From Seiridium cupressi (lineage: Eukaryota > Ascomycota > Sordariomycetes > Amphisphaeriales > Sporocadaceae): a stretch of DNA of 64,000 nt. The notes under the pieces are model-generated. The model searched no databases. It was not told the DNA's origin and saw nothing but the letters and a program-made list of their open reading frames with translations. Positions 1 to 12,796 of the stretch are shown piece by piece. The DNA lies in contig JARVKI010000040.1 of assembly GCA_036674765.1 (NCBI GenBank), positions 62,001-126,000 of the forward strand, given 5' to 3'. Position 1 is the first letter of the stretch, and every line of letters starts with the position of its first letter. Both the position numbers and the translations under genes were made by a program.

Positions 1-2527
1 ACTGAGGTCCTCTGCAGGTTTGAGGGAGATCGAGGTTAACTGTGAATGTTACAACAGCCGTCAAAAGTCCATAGTATATTTTCCCCGGTAAACCCAAGGT
101 CGATGTAGAAGCGTAATTTGTAATCATGAGTTGCCTGTGGTTCTTCTAGTCCAAGCTTCTTTGCACCCAGTGATGACTTGATAAGCTGTAGGCATCAGTG
201 GCTAGTATTGGTATTATTACACCCTATTCTATTCCTCTGGTTTGGTACTACGATAGCTATAATAAACAACACGAGTGCTCTCCTTGTGCAGTTTCCGCCG
301 TTATGCATTAATAGGAACTCGGCTTATTTTATACTATTAGTAACAAGAACCTCCATTACAATGTCAGTATCCAAAGAACTGTCTAAGGCTGCTATGTAAC
401 TTTAAAGAAAGGCTACATGAGCTGTACGATGTCGCGCAGTTCGTTACTAGTTCGCATCATATACAGGCAGTGCAAGATAATCGAGTGTGACGGAAATGGT
501 TCATGGACGTCGATTGTCTTATTCCATTCAAACGCACCACATTGGATGGATGATCAATAAATTCTCTGTCATCTGTTGACGATAGATGATGATAATTCCC
601 AAAGTCTTCGAGCATCAATCCAAGGGCATCTTGTACTTCTTTCTTTTGCCTATTCAGCGGCCTGCCCGGTTTTCGTGCTGACACAACGTAGATAGAATGG
701 CTGTAGCTCCTCGCTCTGACGCGTAAGGTGTACCAGCCTTCTGATATGTGATGGGACGTAATGTCTAGGTGTAGTCCAGATAAGCCGATTGATATTGAAG
801 GACTCGTGCCCTTACACGGCTCACCAACAAGGCCTTAAATGCCAATCTCACGGCCTCAGACACGCAAGAGAGCGTCTTTTTTTCGGCAAAGATGTTTAAG
901 ATGTTCGAATTGTATTCAGGTGTCTGTAATCCAAGTAAACTGCCACGACTGGCCCTTCCGCCGTACACACTCGTCCGTATAACCCCCAAGTTAAAATATT
1001 CTCAACCAGATAACACGTGCTTTACGAGTCTTGGCTACTTATCTACATACGATGAGTAGATGAAAACAGAATGGTTACAAAGCTTTAGATTAGACCATAA
1101 GTTTATTTCCAGTAGAGGTTTTTGTTTGCCCAGCGAGGAGTATGAAACGATCTCTCACCAGTCAGGAGGTTTGCCGGCCACCTTCATCGTTGCACCACCA
1201 ACGAGGCAGGATTGGACGTACGTGTCGGTTTTCAAAAGGGTATATGAGCTACCACTGCCATACTAGAGTCTCCCATCCAAAGCAGCTATGAGAAACAAGA
1301 CAGATACAGTCAAATATCGCTGTCATAGAGTTCCGGAAATATTACGATGCTCTGGCAGCGAGCAACTGCTCGGTATTAACCGCCTTCACTAATGTCCACC
1401 GCTTGATCGGCCGGTGCTGCAAGTCTGGAAACAAAGATGTTTCTGCACCCGGAACTCATCGATGGCTGTTACATGCAATATAAACGTCACGTGAATGACG
1501 AGGTGCCGATAGACGTCTGGTTGTCAATTTAATTCAAGGTCAGACCCGTGCTCGAGAGCGTACTACCCAGCCAGAGCAATGATAATTGTTTAGAAGCCGG
1601 GATTTCGTAGCCGCAGAAGTTGCAATAAACAAAGGACCGGGGGCAAATACGAAGATGAGCGACGATCTATCAGAAACTATGTTTATAGCTCTAGTGAATT
1701 GCAATACAAAGCGAAAGCCATGCCTTTCATCACCTAACCCCTCTCACGGACCTCCCTTTCGGATAATAATCTACATGCCTCGTGACTAACTTTGCAACCA
1801 TGCGTACCAACATAGTCGAGAGGACAGGCTGCGTTTATCTTCTCATGGCAGTCGGCTTGTCCAAGCTCGAGTACATTTCGTACCTTCGCGGTATGAATTA
1901 TAATCTACAGGCATTATGATGGTGCACCAGACAAGTAAGTCATCTAACTCAACTCCAATGTATTCTCTCCTCGGGCGGATAATCGTTCCGCCGCTGAGGT
2001 CATGTCATATCGCTATCTAAGGTATTGGTCCAGCTATCTAAGTACTGACTCCCATGACACCACGCTCTCTTTCTCGCGAGGTCGGGCCAGTGAGCGCAAC
2101 TAGCGCTGTTCATCTTGTAAGATGAGCAGCAACATCCTCAAGCTTGCTTGCCACAAGCTAGTCTCCCTGTGACATAAATGCTTCGATGTCGTTCAACTTG
2201 CCATCTCGTCATATCTCGTTTCGCCCCATATTTCCCATTATATCCCCAACCGTGATGTGCCATTGTTCGGTGGACCGTCCGAGCAGCTGGCCATCTCCCC
2301 TCGCGGCCTATCTTCTTTGATTAAATCCTTGCCTTCAAGTCAACTGACAAGGCCAACCAAAATGCTTCATGCTGCGTGCGTTGCCAGCAATCAACATACC
2401 GCTGCCGTCGTTGGCCAAAAGTATGCTATGCAGATGGGTGTGCTCCAATGTAGTTTACACGGAAGCCGAGCTTGATTATGCAGAAAATGGATTCGGGGAC
2501 AGCAATCACCGAGAACTAAGACCAACA
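1..2527. other. Region without a recognisable gene
   Basis: About 2.5 kb on the downstream side of KAP104. Open frames on both strands stay below 80 codons, none resembles a known family, and I could not join them through plausible introns. I see no transposon ends, tRNA or long repeat. The part nearest position 2527 presumably carries the 3' UTR of KAP104. Confidence 0.6.
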
Positions 2528-5488
2528 CTATAAGCCATAGTTGGTGCTGAGTGCTTGCTGGTCCTGAGGTTGCATTTGCCCGACAAAGTCATTGAACTGA
2601 GGCATCAGTCCACGGTAGATGTTGATCGTCTGTAAAATTGTTAGCATCTTGACCGCACGTGCGGGCCATTGCTCATCACTTACCTTGAGGAAGTCTTCGT
2701 GCAGACCGCTCTTGGTATCACTTCTCAGTTTCAAGTCCCTGTACCTTGCAATCGATGTAAAGAAGTGGAGTAAGGACTTTTCCATGGCCATTGGGTTCTG
2801 CTCGACGATAGCAGTGAATCCTCTAAAGGCAGTAGCTTTCTCGTCGGATGGATCAACCTCATCCATCGAGTTGAGGAATTCCTCTGCCCAGTTCGCGAGT
2901 TGTGGGGCGAGGAGAGCCGCGTTTCCAAGTCCGAGGCGGCCCAATGCAATCGCTGCATTCTCAGTCACACTCTTTGGGATGTTTGGGTCTACGATTATGT
3001 CGACCAAGCGCCGGAAGAGTTCAGGCACAAATGGCGCCAAACCATCTCCCCATTGTATCGCGATCTCTCCTATTGACCAGCAAGCATTGTTGACCACACT
3101 AAAGCCACTCTCTACTTCCTCGTCTAGGATGTTTTCGAGATCGAGCTGCTTCAAAAGCACTGGGAAGATGCTATTGAGGGAACCTCGAAGCTCTCCAAAG
3201 ATGTACTTCGCACAGTCTCCAAGGAGAGCATATGCCGATTGGCGGACTTCGTCCGCAGGGTCCTCCATACAGAAAGTCAGCAGCTCAAAGACAGGCAGCG
3301 AAGACTCCTTGATCAGTTGTGCGGACTTTTGCTTCTCGAGTGCCTGAATAATGGCGCTCAGAAGATCGAGGCTGGTGACAAGGAAATCCTTGTCAGGGAC
3401 ATCTATGGATGGGTTGTTCGCAAGCGCGATGGAAGCCTCGAGGTTATCGTGTATGATCTTCACACAACGATTGAATATCGGCTGAGCATAAGGGGTGAAA
3501 GCGTCGTTGAGGGCCATGGCAACGTATGACAGACACTCCAACAGGGGAAACAACTCCCTCGACTGATCTGCCACCTTCTGCCATCGATCAATCAAGGCTG
3601 GCATGAGCTGATTGACAAGGTCAGGGCGAGCCAACACGGGACCGATGTGCTCTGCTAAAGTCTGTACACAGTCGTATAGGATGTACATGTTCCTGTCCTT
3701 GTACTTGGCGAAACAGCTGACGAATTGCTGGATAATGGGGCCGCTGTAGGGTTCAATATTCTTGCCTGCCTTTTCCTCAAGGTTAGCGAATGCCGAAGCA
3801 CCAGCTTCTTGAACCTTCTTGTTCTTGTCCAACATCTTCATCAAGATGCCTTCCATCATCGGCTCAAAGTAGGCCTGCTTTTGAGCTGGGTCGGCAAGCT
3901 GCGCTGCCCAGGCCGAGTATCGTCCAAGAGTCCAGCAGGTGATTTGTCGAACAACGGGCTCCTGGTCGTTGAGAAGGGTGATGAGATATGGTATCAGTTC
4001 AGGCAGGTGAGGAGTGACTACATCAACACAGCCTTCCGCGATAGCTCCTAGCGCTAGTACTGCAGCTTCCCGGTAAGGCCAATCCTCATGTTTTAGGTTT
4101 TTCGTCAGATATGGTAAAATCGACTCGAACACGGGTGCTCGGTAATCCCTGGCAAACACATCCAGTGCGGCTGCTGAGCACTTCCGTAATGTCCACTTCT
4201 CATCCGGGTTTTCATCGTTGCCGTCATCGGAGTCATCGATTTCTCCATCCTCCAAATCGTCATTCATATTTGCAAGCTTCTCATACGCATTGCCGTTTTG
4301 GTTGGCGTCTGCTGAAGCATCCCCGTTGGTGGCGTTCCTTCCTCCCGTCTTCTTGGCGAACTGCGGCTTGATATCCTCTTCCCGGTCCTCCTCGTCCTCG
4401 TCATCGGAAGCGCCACCAAGCATGGCAATATCCTCAGGACTATAAACCATGCACTCCAATAGCACTGGTATGATTTTCCCGATATATGGTGTTAAGTTTT
4501 GCCACAGGTGGTCATGCTCACCGACAGCCAGCCAGAACTCGGCAGCATCGCAGGCTAGCTCCTCATCGTCGCTCTTCTGCTGGCTGATGATGTAATCGAC
4601 TAGTCCTCCGAGATGGGGCTGAAGCTTGTCGGGGCGGGTCTCGACTAATTGGACGAAAGCCCTGCACACCTGCCGTCGAACATCCGGATGAGTGTCAGTC
4701 GCCAGGGTAAAGAGGTGATGAAGCAGATCATCGATGGAGTTCAGCATAGCCTGAGACTTGCGTGGTGTGAACACATTGATAGCAGTCAATGCCTGAGCGC
4801 GAACCTTAGGTAAGGGGTTTTTCGTGGCCTCGATGAGCTTTGGTAGGATGAAGTTGAGAGGTCGCTGACCATTCAGTTCACGTTCTAGCATCTTGGTGTT
4901 GTCTTCACAGATCTTGGCCATGGCAATCATGGCGCCCTCCTGGGCCTCAGTCGAGACTTGTCCCGTCTCATTGCTGAGTAATTCGAGGAGTTTCGGCAAA
5001 AGATCTGGCCAGCTTAGAAGGCCCCCTCTGCGAATAATCTCGGTGGCGATGTTTCCGGCATAGTTGCGCATCTGCGCATTCTTATCCTCCAATATCATGG
5101 GCAGAGCCATCTTAATCAGAGAAAAACTGGACTCGGGGATCTGCTTGTAGCCCGTCTTGACGTTGTTCTTCAACATGATAGCAGCTGCCGCCCGGACTAG
5201 GTGGAAGTCTTCGGGCGAGCATTGCAAGCCGGAAGGGGGCTCCGTGCTGGAGAAGAGGTAGATAAGGTAGTTGTTGAAATCAGGCGATGACTTAGCCTGG
5301 GTAAGCATCTATGGTGGAGATGGGTCAGTATAACTCTAAGCACACCGTTGCGCCCCAGCAACAACAAAACTTCATTTTCCACTCACAAGCTCGGCCTGTT
5401 TCTGCGCAGCCTTGTTGAAACCGCTCAGCGAGTCCTTGAGACAAGCTGCGAGCTGGTTCAAGGACTCGGGTGCTGGTTGCCATGCCAT
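2528..5488 (-). CDS. KAP104: Transportin / karyopherin beta-2 (Kap104)
   Basis: Nuclear import receptor that binds PY-NLS cargo such as hnRNP-type mRNA-binding proteins and releases it on Ran-GTP. Three exons are inferred: 5488-5387, 5308-2684 and 2629-2528, giving 942 residues, close to the usual transportin size. The start MAWQPAPESLNQL at 5488 gives the typical first HEAT helix, and joining it to LTQAKSSPDFNNYL restores the family N terminus. HEAT repeats run throughout. An acidic H8 loop lies at about residues 335-415 (DDEDEEDREEDIKPQF), followed by the diagnostic WTLRKCSAAALDV and CWTLGRYSAW. Intron 1 (78 nt) begins GTGAGT and ends CATAG. Intron 2 (54 nt) begins GTAAGT, has a GCTAAC branch, and is a stopless multiple of three, so it could be misread as coding. 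The family call is firm and the exon ends are well supported. Confidence 0.95.
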
Positions 5489-8002
5489 GGTGGGCAGCAA
5501 ACCTCGAAGCGAAGATGGATGCGCTTGGGTGTAGGACGAGATCAGAGACGGCCGGAAGCAGTCCGAAACAAGGGATTAGCTTTGCTGCTCGTTTGGCGAC
5601 TCTAGTGCCGGAGGGTAGACGGGGACGGGAGAGGCGTGGAAGGTGTCTCCCGTGGAACGACCTGGTGCGCTCGGCGAGCTTGGGGGAGAGGTCAGTCTGG
5701 GATGGGGGGAGAAGATTCGGTGTGGATGTAGCGACTTTTTGGTGCTGCTGGAAACTCAAGGCCCTCTACGATGCCGGGAAAGAGGTAATGAGCGGCATCT
5801 GAATTGGTGGTGGGCGTAAGTCAGGGCGGTCGGATGATAGACTGGTGCTGCTCGGTCTGGACGCAACCCAATGTGTCGTCGATAAAGTGATCCGCAGATA
5901 AAGTGTCAGGCTTTGGCTGGCCGGAGGGGGCTCCAAGGCGTGGGCTGGGGTCTCAAAGGGGTGGGCGTTGTATAACGCAACGAAAGATCGGATAGCGGGA
6001 GGTTTGACAGGAAAAAGCGTGATTGGCAGATAGGACGACAACAGCTTTGTCGAGGTGTCAGTCGATGCTGTGACTCTCCGGTTTCCCTTCAGGCGATTTT
6101 GCGTGCAGGAACGTTGGCGGCGGCGTGGTGGGGTTCAAGTGTGGTGTCGCTTTTTTTGCAGCGGGACTGGCTGTTGCCCTCTTTTCCGCAGCGAGCTGCA
6201 AGGTGGACTAATTAGTGGAGGGGAGGGGACTGACCTCAGACCGTCCAGCGGCCCTCCCTGGCCTGGCCGTAGTGGCTTTCCACCAGACCTACCCCTCGAT
6301 TACATGGATTTCATGGGTCCAGATGCCCCTGTCACGTTTTCCATTTGCTTGCCAGATTGGATTGGGTGGGTACAACGTACCTTAACTGCTCGCCCACCTT
6401 GTTCTGCCTCTTTCCCACGCGAAAACTTGCTGAAGCAGATGCCGTTATTCGGCCACAGCCCGCCATGCTTTAGCGGCACCTTAACCCATCACACCAAAGC
6501 TTTACAAAGAGCACAAGCAAATTCTCCCCTTCTACCTGTCATAATGAACTCCCTCCCTCTCCCCTCTCCCACACACACATGCGAGGCCTGGCTGGGCCCA
6601 AGGTGGGAAAAGTCTAATGACCTCGTGCTCCACAAAACCATTAGCTTGTCCCATGGACTCTCTGTGTGTGTGTGAATGCCGGGCTTTTCCCAAAGAGCAA
6701 CGGTCAAGTCAAGCACTCTAATGTGTTTAGTTATCCTATGTCCATAGGGGCGCAGTGTTGTCGACCCTTGACTGGCCCGACCCTCTGTATTATGGAGTAT
6801 AACCGCTAGTCCAGAACTTGAAACGCAACACAGCCGCGTCAGGTATCCCCAAACGCAGGCACGCAGGAACGCAGGCACATCATACTGTGCTTGCGGATTC
6901 CATGTTTCCTGTGGCTGTCTAGAAGGAAGCATTTCAGCGAGCACTAGGTACTCCACCTGTCCTTCTCTTTCATCCCTGGCTAGTTGACCAAAATTTCAAG
7001 CCTGGCAAAAGTTGGGCCAATCATTGTTTCACAAGCTCAAGATGGGGTTCTGGTATCAAGCAGAATTAAAGCAAACAGTCTTATCTTTGTTGATATTTCT
7101 GCTCGACAGCGCATGTAGAGGCAGCATCCCTGCAACGCCCCCGATGAACCTCATGAAGCTGAACCTTTGTGGGATTGGGGGACTAGGACAAGGATATGGC
7201 AGATGGGACGGTCAAGCACTACACACTAGCTGACATCAGTGCCAATACATCACAATATTTTGGGGATCGAAAATACACTACGGTTAAGTAGACAAAGCCG
7301 TGGTATTTTACATGCTTCATTTCTCGTTGTCTGTCAATGCGGCTATAGAATACCGCCAGTAAAGGTGCAGATTGCAGCAGCTAAAAGAATACTGGCGGTT
7401 TGTCCTTCCGCGGCATCAAAGCTTTACTTTGCCATGTTCAGGAAAGGACTCGAGGCCGTGAGCCGAACATCAAGCCCTTGGCTATCACAGCCCCTCAGAT
7501 CCTGTTACTTGGCCAAAGCGAATGAGCAGTGGACCTCTTCCGACCACAAGCTCAATGCTCAATGCCTAACATGTGCTTTTTGGAGGGCACTGCAGCTTGC
7601 CTTAGCTGGAACCCTCGTTTGACACGTGGTGCAAGGTTCCCAAGATTAGGCGTCTGCAGCAAGCCGCCGGCAGCCGGAAAAAAGAAATCCATTCAAAGAG
7701 TACAGCCGTTGTGAGTGCAAGGCGGAAACGTCATAAGTATCAAGTCCATCTGAGAACAACGTAGGATTTGGAGCCTCATATTGGCCACATTATGAGGAAT
7801 GACGGTATGCTTGACAACTTCTTCGTACAAACCATACCAGACCCTGAGGCTTAATGTATGAGCCGCACACAAATTGTACGTTTCTTGCCAGAGGTCAAGA
7901 GCTAATGAAGACCCTCACCAGTGCAGCTCGTCATGTAGCCATCGTTTGCGGTGTAGATCCGTAGGATTGGGCCAGACTGTGAGAGGTGGAAGAGCCCATT
8001 CA
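5489..8002. other. Intergenic region between KAP104 and POC4
   Basis: About 2.5 kb. It holds the promoter and leader of KAP104 (left end) and the 3' side of POC4 (right end). Small CA/TG microsatellites occur near 6571-6579 and 6662-6674. A 206-codon open frame at 6055-6675 (+) has biased, low-quality composition and no family match, so it is not called. No RNA gene or mobile element was seen. Confidence 0.6.
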
Positions 8003-8489
8003 TCAAGCCTCATTCGTTCCATTGGGCATACTGTTCGGGGGCTTGAACAGGTGCTGCAACTTTCCCAATGCAACTTCTATCACCTTCTTGAATGCTTCCA
8101 TCTCCTCCTCGAAAGTTCCACCAAGACCGGTACTGGCCAAGCTGATTGAGTTGGATACATACACATGCATCTGTGTCTTCTTCACCAATATCTTTGCAAA
8201 GCGAGTAGCAAAGTCGAAAGTTGGTTCTTCCTTATAGATTGGTGTTGAAAGTGGTGTACCCGGGTTGAAACGCTGTGTGGTAGTTAGTATCGAGAGAGAT
8301 ATTGACAATGGTCTGAGTACACACGTCTGGTAAAGCATAAACCATGGAGCCCATGGGCACTGCGTTCCCGGCTTCCTCGGCAGAAACCGTTGTGAGATAT
8401 ACGACTAGCACCTTTGACTTGACGATCACTCGCATATGAACGCGAGTGTCCAGAGATTTCGGTAATGGAAAGGACAGTGAATCGTCCAT
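8003..8489 (-). CDS. POC4: Proteasome assembly chaperone 4-like protein
   Basis: Small chaperone of the Poc3/Poc4 (PAC3/PAC4) type, which helps assemble the alpha ring of the 20S proteasome as a heterodimer. Two exons, 8489-8325 and 8272-8003, encode 144 residues. The intron of 52 nt begins GTGTGT, has an ACTAAC branch and ends CACAG, and splicing joins VYALPD to RFNPGTPLST in frame. Diagnostic stretches are RVHMRVIVKSKVLVVYLTT, GNAVPMGSMVYALPD and FATRFAKILVKKT, with a C-terminal helix rich in E and K. The length and beta-strand pattern fit the fungal POC3_POC4 family. I assign POC4 rather than POC3 from overall resemblance, which is less certain than the family. The start is the first ATG in frame and lies about 100 nt from a homopolymer run and assembly gap, so the upstream promoter is poorly represented. 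Confidence 0.85.
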
Positions 8490-8612
8490 GCTTGCGGTTT
8501 TGCGAGACCTTGTGCCGCTTTGGAAGTTTTTTTCTGCTGGGATAGAGCAGGGAATTTATGAGGACTTTCGGAAGGAGAAAGCGCAACTCTTTGGGGGGGG
8601 GGGGGGGGGGGG

Positions 8613-8748
8613 TTGCCGAAACCGAGCTCAAAAAGTAATTTAAAAGCAACCCGGAATGGGAGTTTATGAAATAGAATACCGATTATGGTTTGTGGGGGGG
8701 GGGAAGNNNNNNNNNNCCCCCCCTCCGCCCCCGCGCCCCCCCCCCCCC

Positions 8749-8781
<33 letters not shown>

Positions 8782-8868
8782 CCCCACGCCGAAACCTAGC
8801 TCAAAAAGTAATTATCAAGCAACACGGAATGAGACTTTAAGAAATAGAATCCCGATTATCGAGTATGG
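8613..8868. repeat. Imperfect direct duplication flanking homopolymers and an N gap
   Basis: A G-run at 8593-8612 is followed by copy 1 (about 8613-8688), a second G-run (8694-8703), the N gap, a long C-rich run (8717-8780), and copy 2 (about 8786-8868). The copies share the blocks CTCAAAAAGTAATT, CGGAATG, AAATAGAAT and CGATTAT but differ at many positions and by small indels. This looks like one locus read twice at low quality across a homopolymer rather than a biological repeat. Confidence 0.75.
8707..8716. other. Assembly gap (10 N)
   Basis: Ten undetermined bases sit between a G-run and a C-run. The duplicated flanks suggest the gap size and the neighbouring homopolymer lengths are not reliable. 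Confidence 0.97.
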
Positions 8869-9297
8869 CTCGGGGTAAGCCTTGGAAGGCCCAAGCTCCC
8901 TTGGGCCTTTATCCTCACGCAAACCACCGGACATGTGGAGTCAAACTTCCAACTCGGATGTCCCACTTTCTCAGCACTTTGCTGCAGGTGCAAACTTTGA
9001 GACATATAGGAAGATGTTGCATCCATTGATTTTACCTTCACATTACTCCAGTTGTTCATCATGCCAGACATATAATTGCTCGGTCATCTCACAGATACTG
9101 ATGGAGAAACCACGTCCCAACTGAACCACTTGTGACGTCTTCTCACTGCCCCTCCTTCCAAGTCACTCACTCGCTCCTTGGCCGTGCCCCGCGGTCAACA
9201 TCCCCCTCGAGCGTTTTCACGACTGTTTTTGTATTCTATGCGAGAGAGCCTCTACAACGAAACGAGCCCCGTATGAAACCTTGACTTAACTGAAAAC

Positions 9298-10678
9298 ATG
9301 GCCGAGGCAAAACCAACGGCGCCTGTTGAAGAAAGCCAGTGGAGCGGCGTTGAGGATACCATTGAGGATCCCGAGGAGATCAAGGTCATTTTTCAAGCAT
9401 TGGACTCGTTCGCGTTAGTATACTCCCCCATCGGATCCTTGCATCGCAGGCATATTTAGTGCTAGATGTCATATCTCTGCACCAACGATTTTGTTGCGAA
9501 CATGTATTGTACCCAAGCTATGCGAGCGGGATGTTCCACTAACAATATAGTCTAGACAATATGCCAAAGCAGCACACTTGAACTGCACTCACTTGCGCCG
9601 TCAGTCATTCTATGCGCTTCCTCAAGCCCATTGGAAGATGCTCGCCGAGCCTCCCTTTTCGTATCTGGAGACGTTGGATCGCGTAGATGCTGCTATTGAA
9701 AACAACGCAAAACTGGCGCGCGTCATCCTCAAGGAGGGACTACGGTCGTTTGACATGAGTGAAGATTCGTCCGAGTCAGATCATGCTACCATGCCCGACG
9801 AATGGGCTGGCATCGCCAAACACTCCGATGTCGACAAGGCACGAAGCACGATCCGGCAGTTCTATCGTGATTGGTCGGCAGAGGGAAGGTCTGAGCGAGA
9901 AGCCTGTTACGAGCCTATCTTCCGGGCTCTCGATGCCCAGAGAGCAAGATATTCCGAGTTATCACAACTTAGGGTCCTCGTCCCGGGCGCTGGGCTCGGC
10001 CGCCTTGTGTTTGACCTATGCCAAAGAGGATATTTCAGCGAAGGTAACGAAATCTCGTATCACCAGCTACTGGCATCATCCTTCATCTTAAACAACGTCC
10101 AAAAAGCTAGCCAATTCACCATATATCCCTGGATCCACTCTTTTTCGAATCATAGAAGCCGAGAGAACCAATTCAAAAGCTACAACATACCCGATATCCA
10201 CCCGCAGCGCACATTGGAAGCAACGCAAGGTATCGGTGCTATGCAGATGTGTGCGGCAGACTTTCTGTGTCTCTACGGCGACGAGGAACATGGGAATGAA
10301 TACGACGCGGTGGCAGCGTGTTTCTTCCTGGACACAGCCCCCAACCTGATCCGGTACCTTGAAGTGATCAGACATTGTCTAAAGCCGGGAGGAATCCTCA
10401 TTAACGTGGGTCCTCTCCTATGGCATTGGGAAGGCCAAGTAGCTGGCCATCAAGGTTACGACGGTGGAGACAATGAAGAGAATGGCGGTATGGGCATCGC
10501 AGAACCAGGAAGCTTTGAGCTCACACACGAGGAAGTCGTGGCGCTTGTGGAGAGGATGGGCTTCACTATAGAGCACCATGAAACAGACATCGCCGCACCG
10601 TACATCCAAGACTCAAACAGCATGTTGCAAACGGTCTATAGAGCTGCGCACTGGGTAGCGCGAAAATCGGAAGCGTAG
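9298..10678 (+). CDS. CARNMT1: Carnosine N-methyltransferase-like (N2227 family)
   Basis: SAM-dependent methyltransferase of the N2227/CARNMT1 family; the animal and yeast enzymes methylate a histidine imidazole in carnosine-like dipeptides. The fungal substrate is not known from the sequence. Two exons, 9298-9413 and 9556-10678, encode 412 residues, matching the family (about 400). The 142-nt intron begins GTTAGT and ends CTAG; splicing restores ALDSFAQYAKAAHLNC. The family hallmarks follow in order: RRQSFYALPQAHWKML, motif I VLVPGAGLGRLVFDL at about residue 150, GNEISYHQLLASSFILN, DIHPQ, then the acidic VAACFFLDTAPNLIRYL and GGILINVGPLLWHWEG. All expected SAM-binding elements are present. 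The donor GTTAGT is slightly unusual. The family call is firm. Confidence 0.93.
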
Positions 10679-11327
10679 GAGTAGCGGGGGACTAGAAACG
10701 TCATGTTCTCGGATCTAAAACAGAAAGGATTGAAGTGGGTAGAGCTGACCGGGAGGCTAGACTATTATTATCTGAGCATCTCAAAGCGTTGGGAAACGAG
10801 AAGCTGCGCATAGGTTGGGTTAGGGCAGTCTCCTAATTCAATATGAGCCTGCCTTTAAGCCTATATTAAATAGTTGGTCCATATAGAGCCGCTAAAATGA
10901 TAAAAGCAAACTAGCTCTAGCTTGGTCGTAAGTCATAAAAAACTGAAGTCAACTGGACGCGATTCAAATGCTTGATAACACATAAGCTGTGCAGTCCAGC
11001 TTTTCCCAGCACGGGACAGTATTCTGCTACATGTGAATGAGAACTTCTTTCGTTTTCCATTTTGGAGTAATATATATAGACTGAACTGAGTTTTAAGTGC
11101 GCACTGATCAGCCCACACGTGTAAGTTACCTCTATGTTCAATATAACTTAGGTTAGTTTCATTCACTAGCACAATCCTATTCTGTTTTTCGCTATCAATT
11201 GTAAAAGTGCTTTGATTGCGAAGAAATTGAGGCAGGGATATTTACACAAGTACATTGACGATGCTACACACCAACGGCCCCAGGACTGATTGAACAATTC
11301 TGTTCATTTCCTCGTCACAACCCCAAG
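10679..11327. other. Convergent intergenic region
   Basis: About 650 nt, AT-rich, between two convergent genes. It presumably contains both 3' UTRs. No gene, RNA or repeat seen. Confidence 0.6.
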
Positions 11328-12293
11328 TTACAACTTGGCCTTCTCCTCTTCTTCAGCAGCCAGCAGTCCACCTCTGGCCCACAAACTACCGCCGTCAATC
11401 TCAATTGCCGCGCCATTGACATGGCTTCCTGCTCTCGAGGTGAGATAGACCACCACACCCGCAATATCCTCCGGACGTCCAAGCCTCCTCATCGGGTTTC
11501 CCTGGGCATGCTTCTCCAGCCCTCCCGTCAGATCCAACAGCCCTGAGCTCATCTTCGTCGGGAAGAAACCAGGACATATCGAGTTCACCGTGATATGCCT
11601 CGGCCCCAGCTCGACGGCCAGGTTCCGCCCCAGATGAAGGACGGCAGCTTTGGAGGCGCTGTAGCCGTATGTGCCCTGCTTTCCCAGCGTGCCCACACCC
11701 AGTCCCGCGACGGACGCCGTGATGAGCACGCGGCTCGGGTCTTCGATGTGGGCCCTCTTCTGGAGGAGCGGCGCGAACAACCTGATGGTGTTGAACACGG
11801 CCTTCACGTTCAGGTCCATGACCTTGGCGAAGGCCTCGTCCGGGTGTGTGTCGAAGGCCTCGCCCCAGGTGGCGCCTGCGTTGGCGAACAGGATGTCCAC
11901 GTGGTCGGTGTGCTTCTTCACCTGGGAGACCAGCGACTCGATGCCCGAGATGTTCGCCGAGTCGGCGGGGACGGAGATGGCTTTTGCGCCGGGGGCGAGG
12001 TTGGGCAGGGCGTTGAGCTGCGCGACGGCGCTATCGCAGGCTTTGGCCTTGCGGGAGGTGATGAACACCTGGGCGGCGCCTGCTTGGAGGAAGCTGGACA
12101 CATGAGTATGTCAGATCGGGTGCATGCAATATAGTAGGGTGGAGAACTACGAGGTGGTGGGGGGAGCTGGAGAGAGAGCTTACGCTGAGGCTGCGTTCAG
12201 ACCAAGACCTCGCGAGCCGCCGGTCACGACTACGACTTTACCCTTCAGTGAGAAGAGGGACGGGAAGTCCTGCAGGGCGGTTTCGTCTGCCAT
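11328..12293 (-). CDS. Short-chain dehydrogenase/reductase (RhlG-like)
   Basis: NAD(P)-dependent oxidoreductase of the classical SDR fold, probably NADPH-linked. Two exons, 12293-12184 and 12093-11328, encode 291 residues. The 90-nt intron begins GTAAGC and ends CCAG. The cofactor motif TGGSRGLG lies in exon 1, followed by NAGA, the catalytic serine in ITASVAGLG, the YSASK catalytic Tyr/Lys pair and the PGFFPT loop. The C terminus has the GGSLWARGG pattern seen in fungal proteins annotated as rhamnolipid-type 3-oxoacyl-ACP reductase (RhlG-like). That name reflects similarity only and the substrate is not predictable. No secondary-metabolite partner gene lies next to it, and its neighbour is a decayed glycosidase gene. 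Confidence 0.9.
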
Positions 12294-12796
12294 CTTGATT
12301 TGCGGATCTTGGAGTCGTAGGTTGCGGTCCTGATGTTGGCTCCTGTACTATCACAATTTGTTCGTTACGAGACGAGGAAGAAAAGACCGGACTAGGAATT
12401 CGTTCCAAGGAGGTTTCGTGAATACAGAGACATTCATGTTGGCCCTCGGTCCCAGAGTCGATGATACGGCGGGATAGTGGCTAGCGATGCGGGTACCCCG
12501 GATTTCGCTCCATCTTGAGTTTGGTGTGGGGCTATGCCGAGGTACGACAGGGGTAGCTAATGCACGTTATCGAATTCGCGCTACCACTATGTATATTTTC
12601 TTGGCGTTATATACAATGTAGTCCAGACCAGATAGAATATCTTGAGTCACTAGGCATATGTGGTAGCATTGGCGTCTCGTTCTGAAACCCGTTGGCCTCC
12701 TGTAATGCTCGAGAAACTCGTTCATAAATTATGACTTTCATTAGAATGGCAACGAGGGGACAACCAATGTGAGCCACTATCCGCCCTGGCGGTAAC
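12294..12796. other. Intergenic region upstream of the SDR gene
   Basis: About 500 nt between the SDR start and the end of the GH43 remnant. It should contain the SDR promoter. No gene or repeat recognised. Confidence 0.55.

Noticed and set aside
2619..3347. 242-codon plus-strand frame opposite KAP104
   Set aside because: Antisense shadow of a confident coding region.
6055..6675. 206-codon open frame on the plus strand upstream of KAP104
   Set aside because: Composition is rich in Arg, Pro, Cys and Trp, it shows no family pattern, and it spans simple-repeat DNA; it is best seen as a chance frame in GC-rich promoter sequence.
8593..8780. G-run/C-run pair as a biological hairpin or G-quadruplex element
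   Set aside because: It adjoins an N gap and a duplicated low-quality flank, so sequencing or assembly error explains it better.
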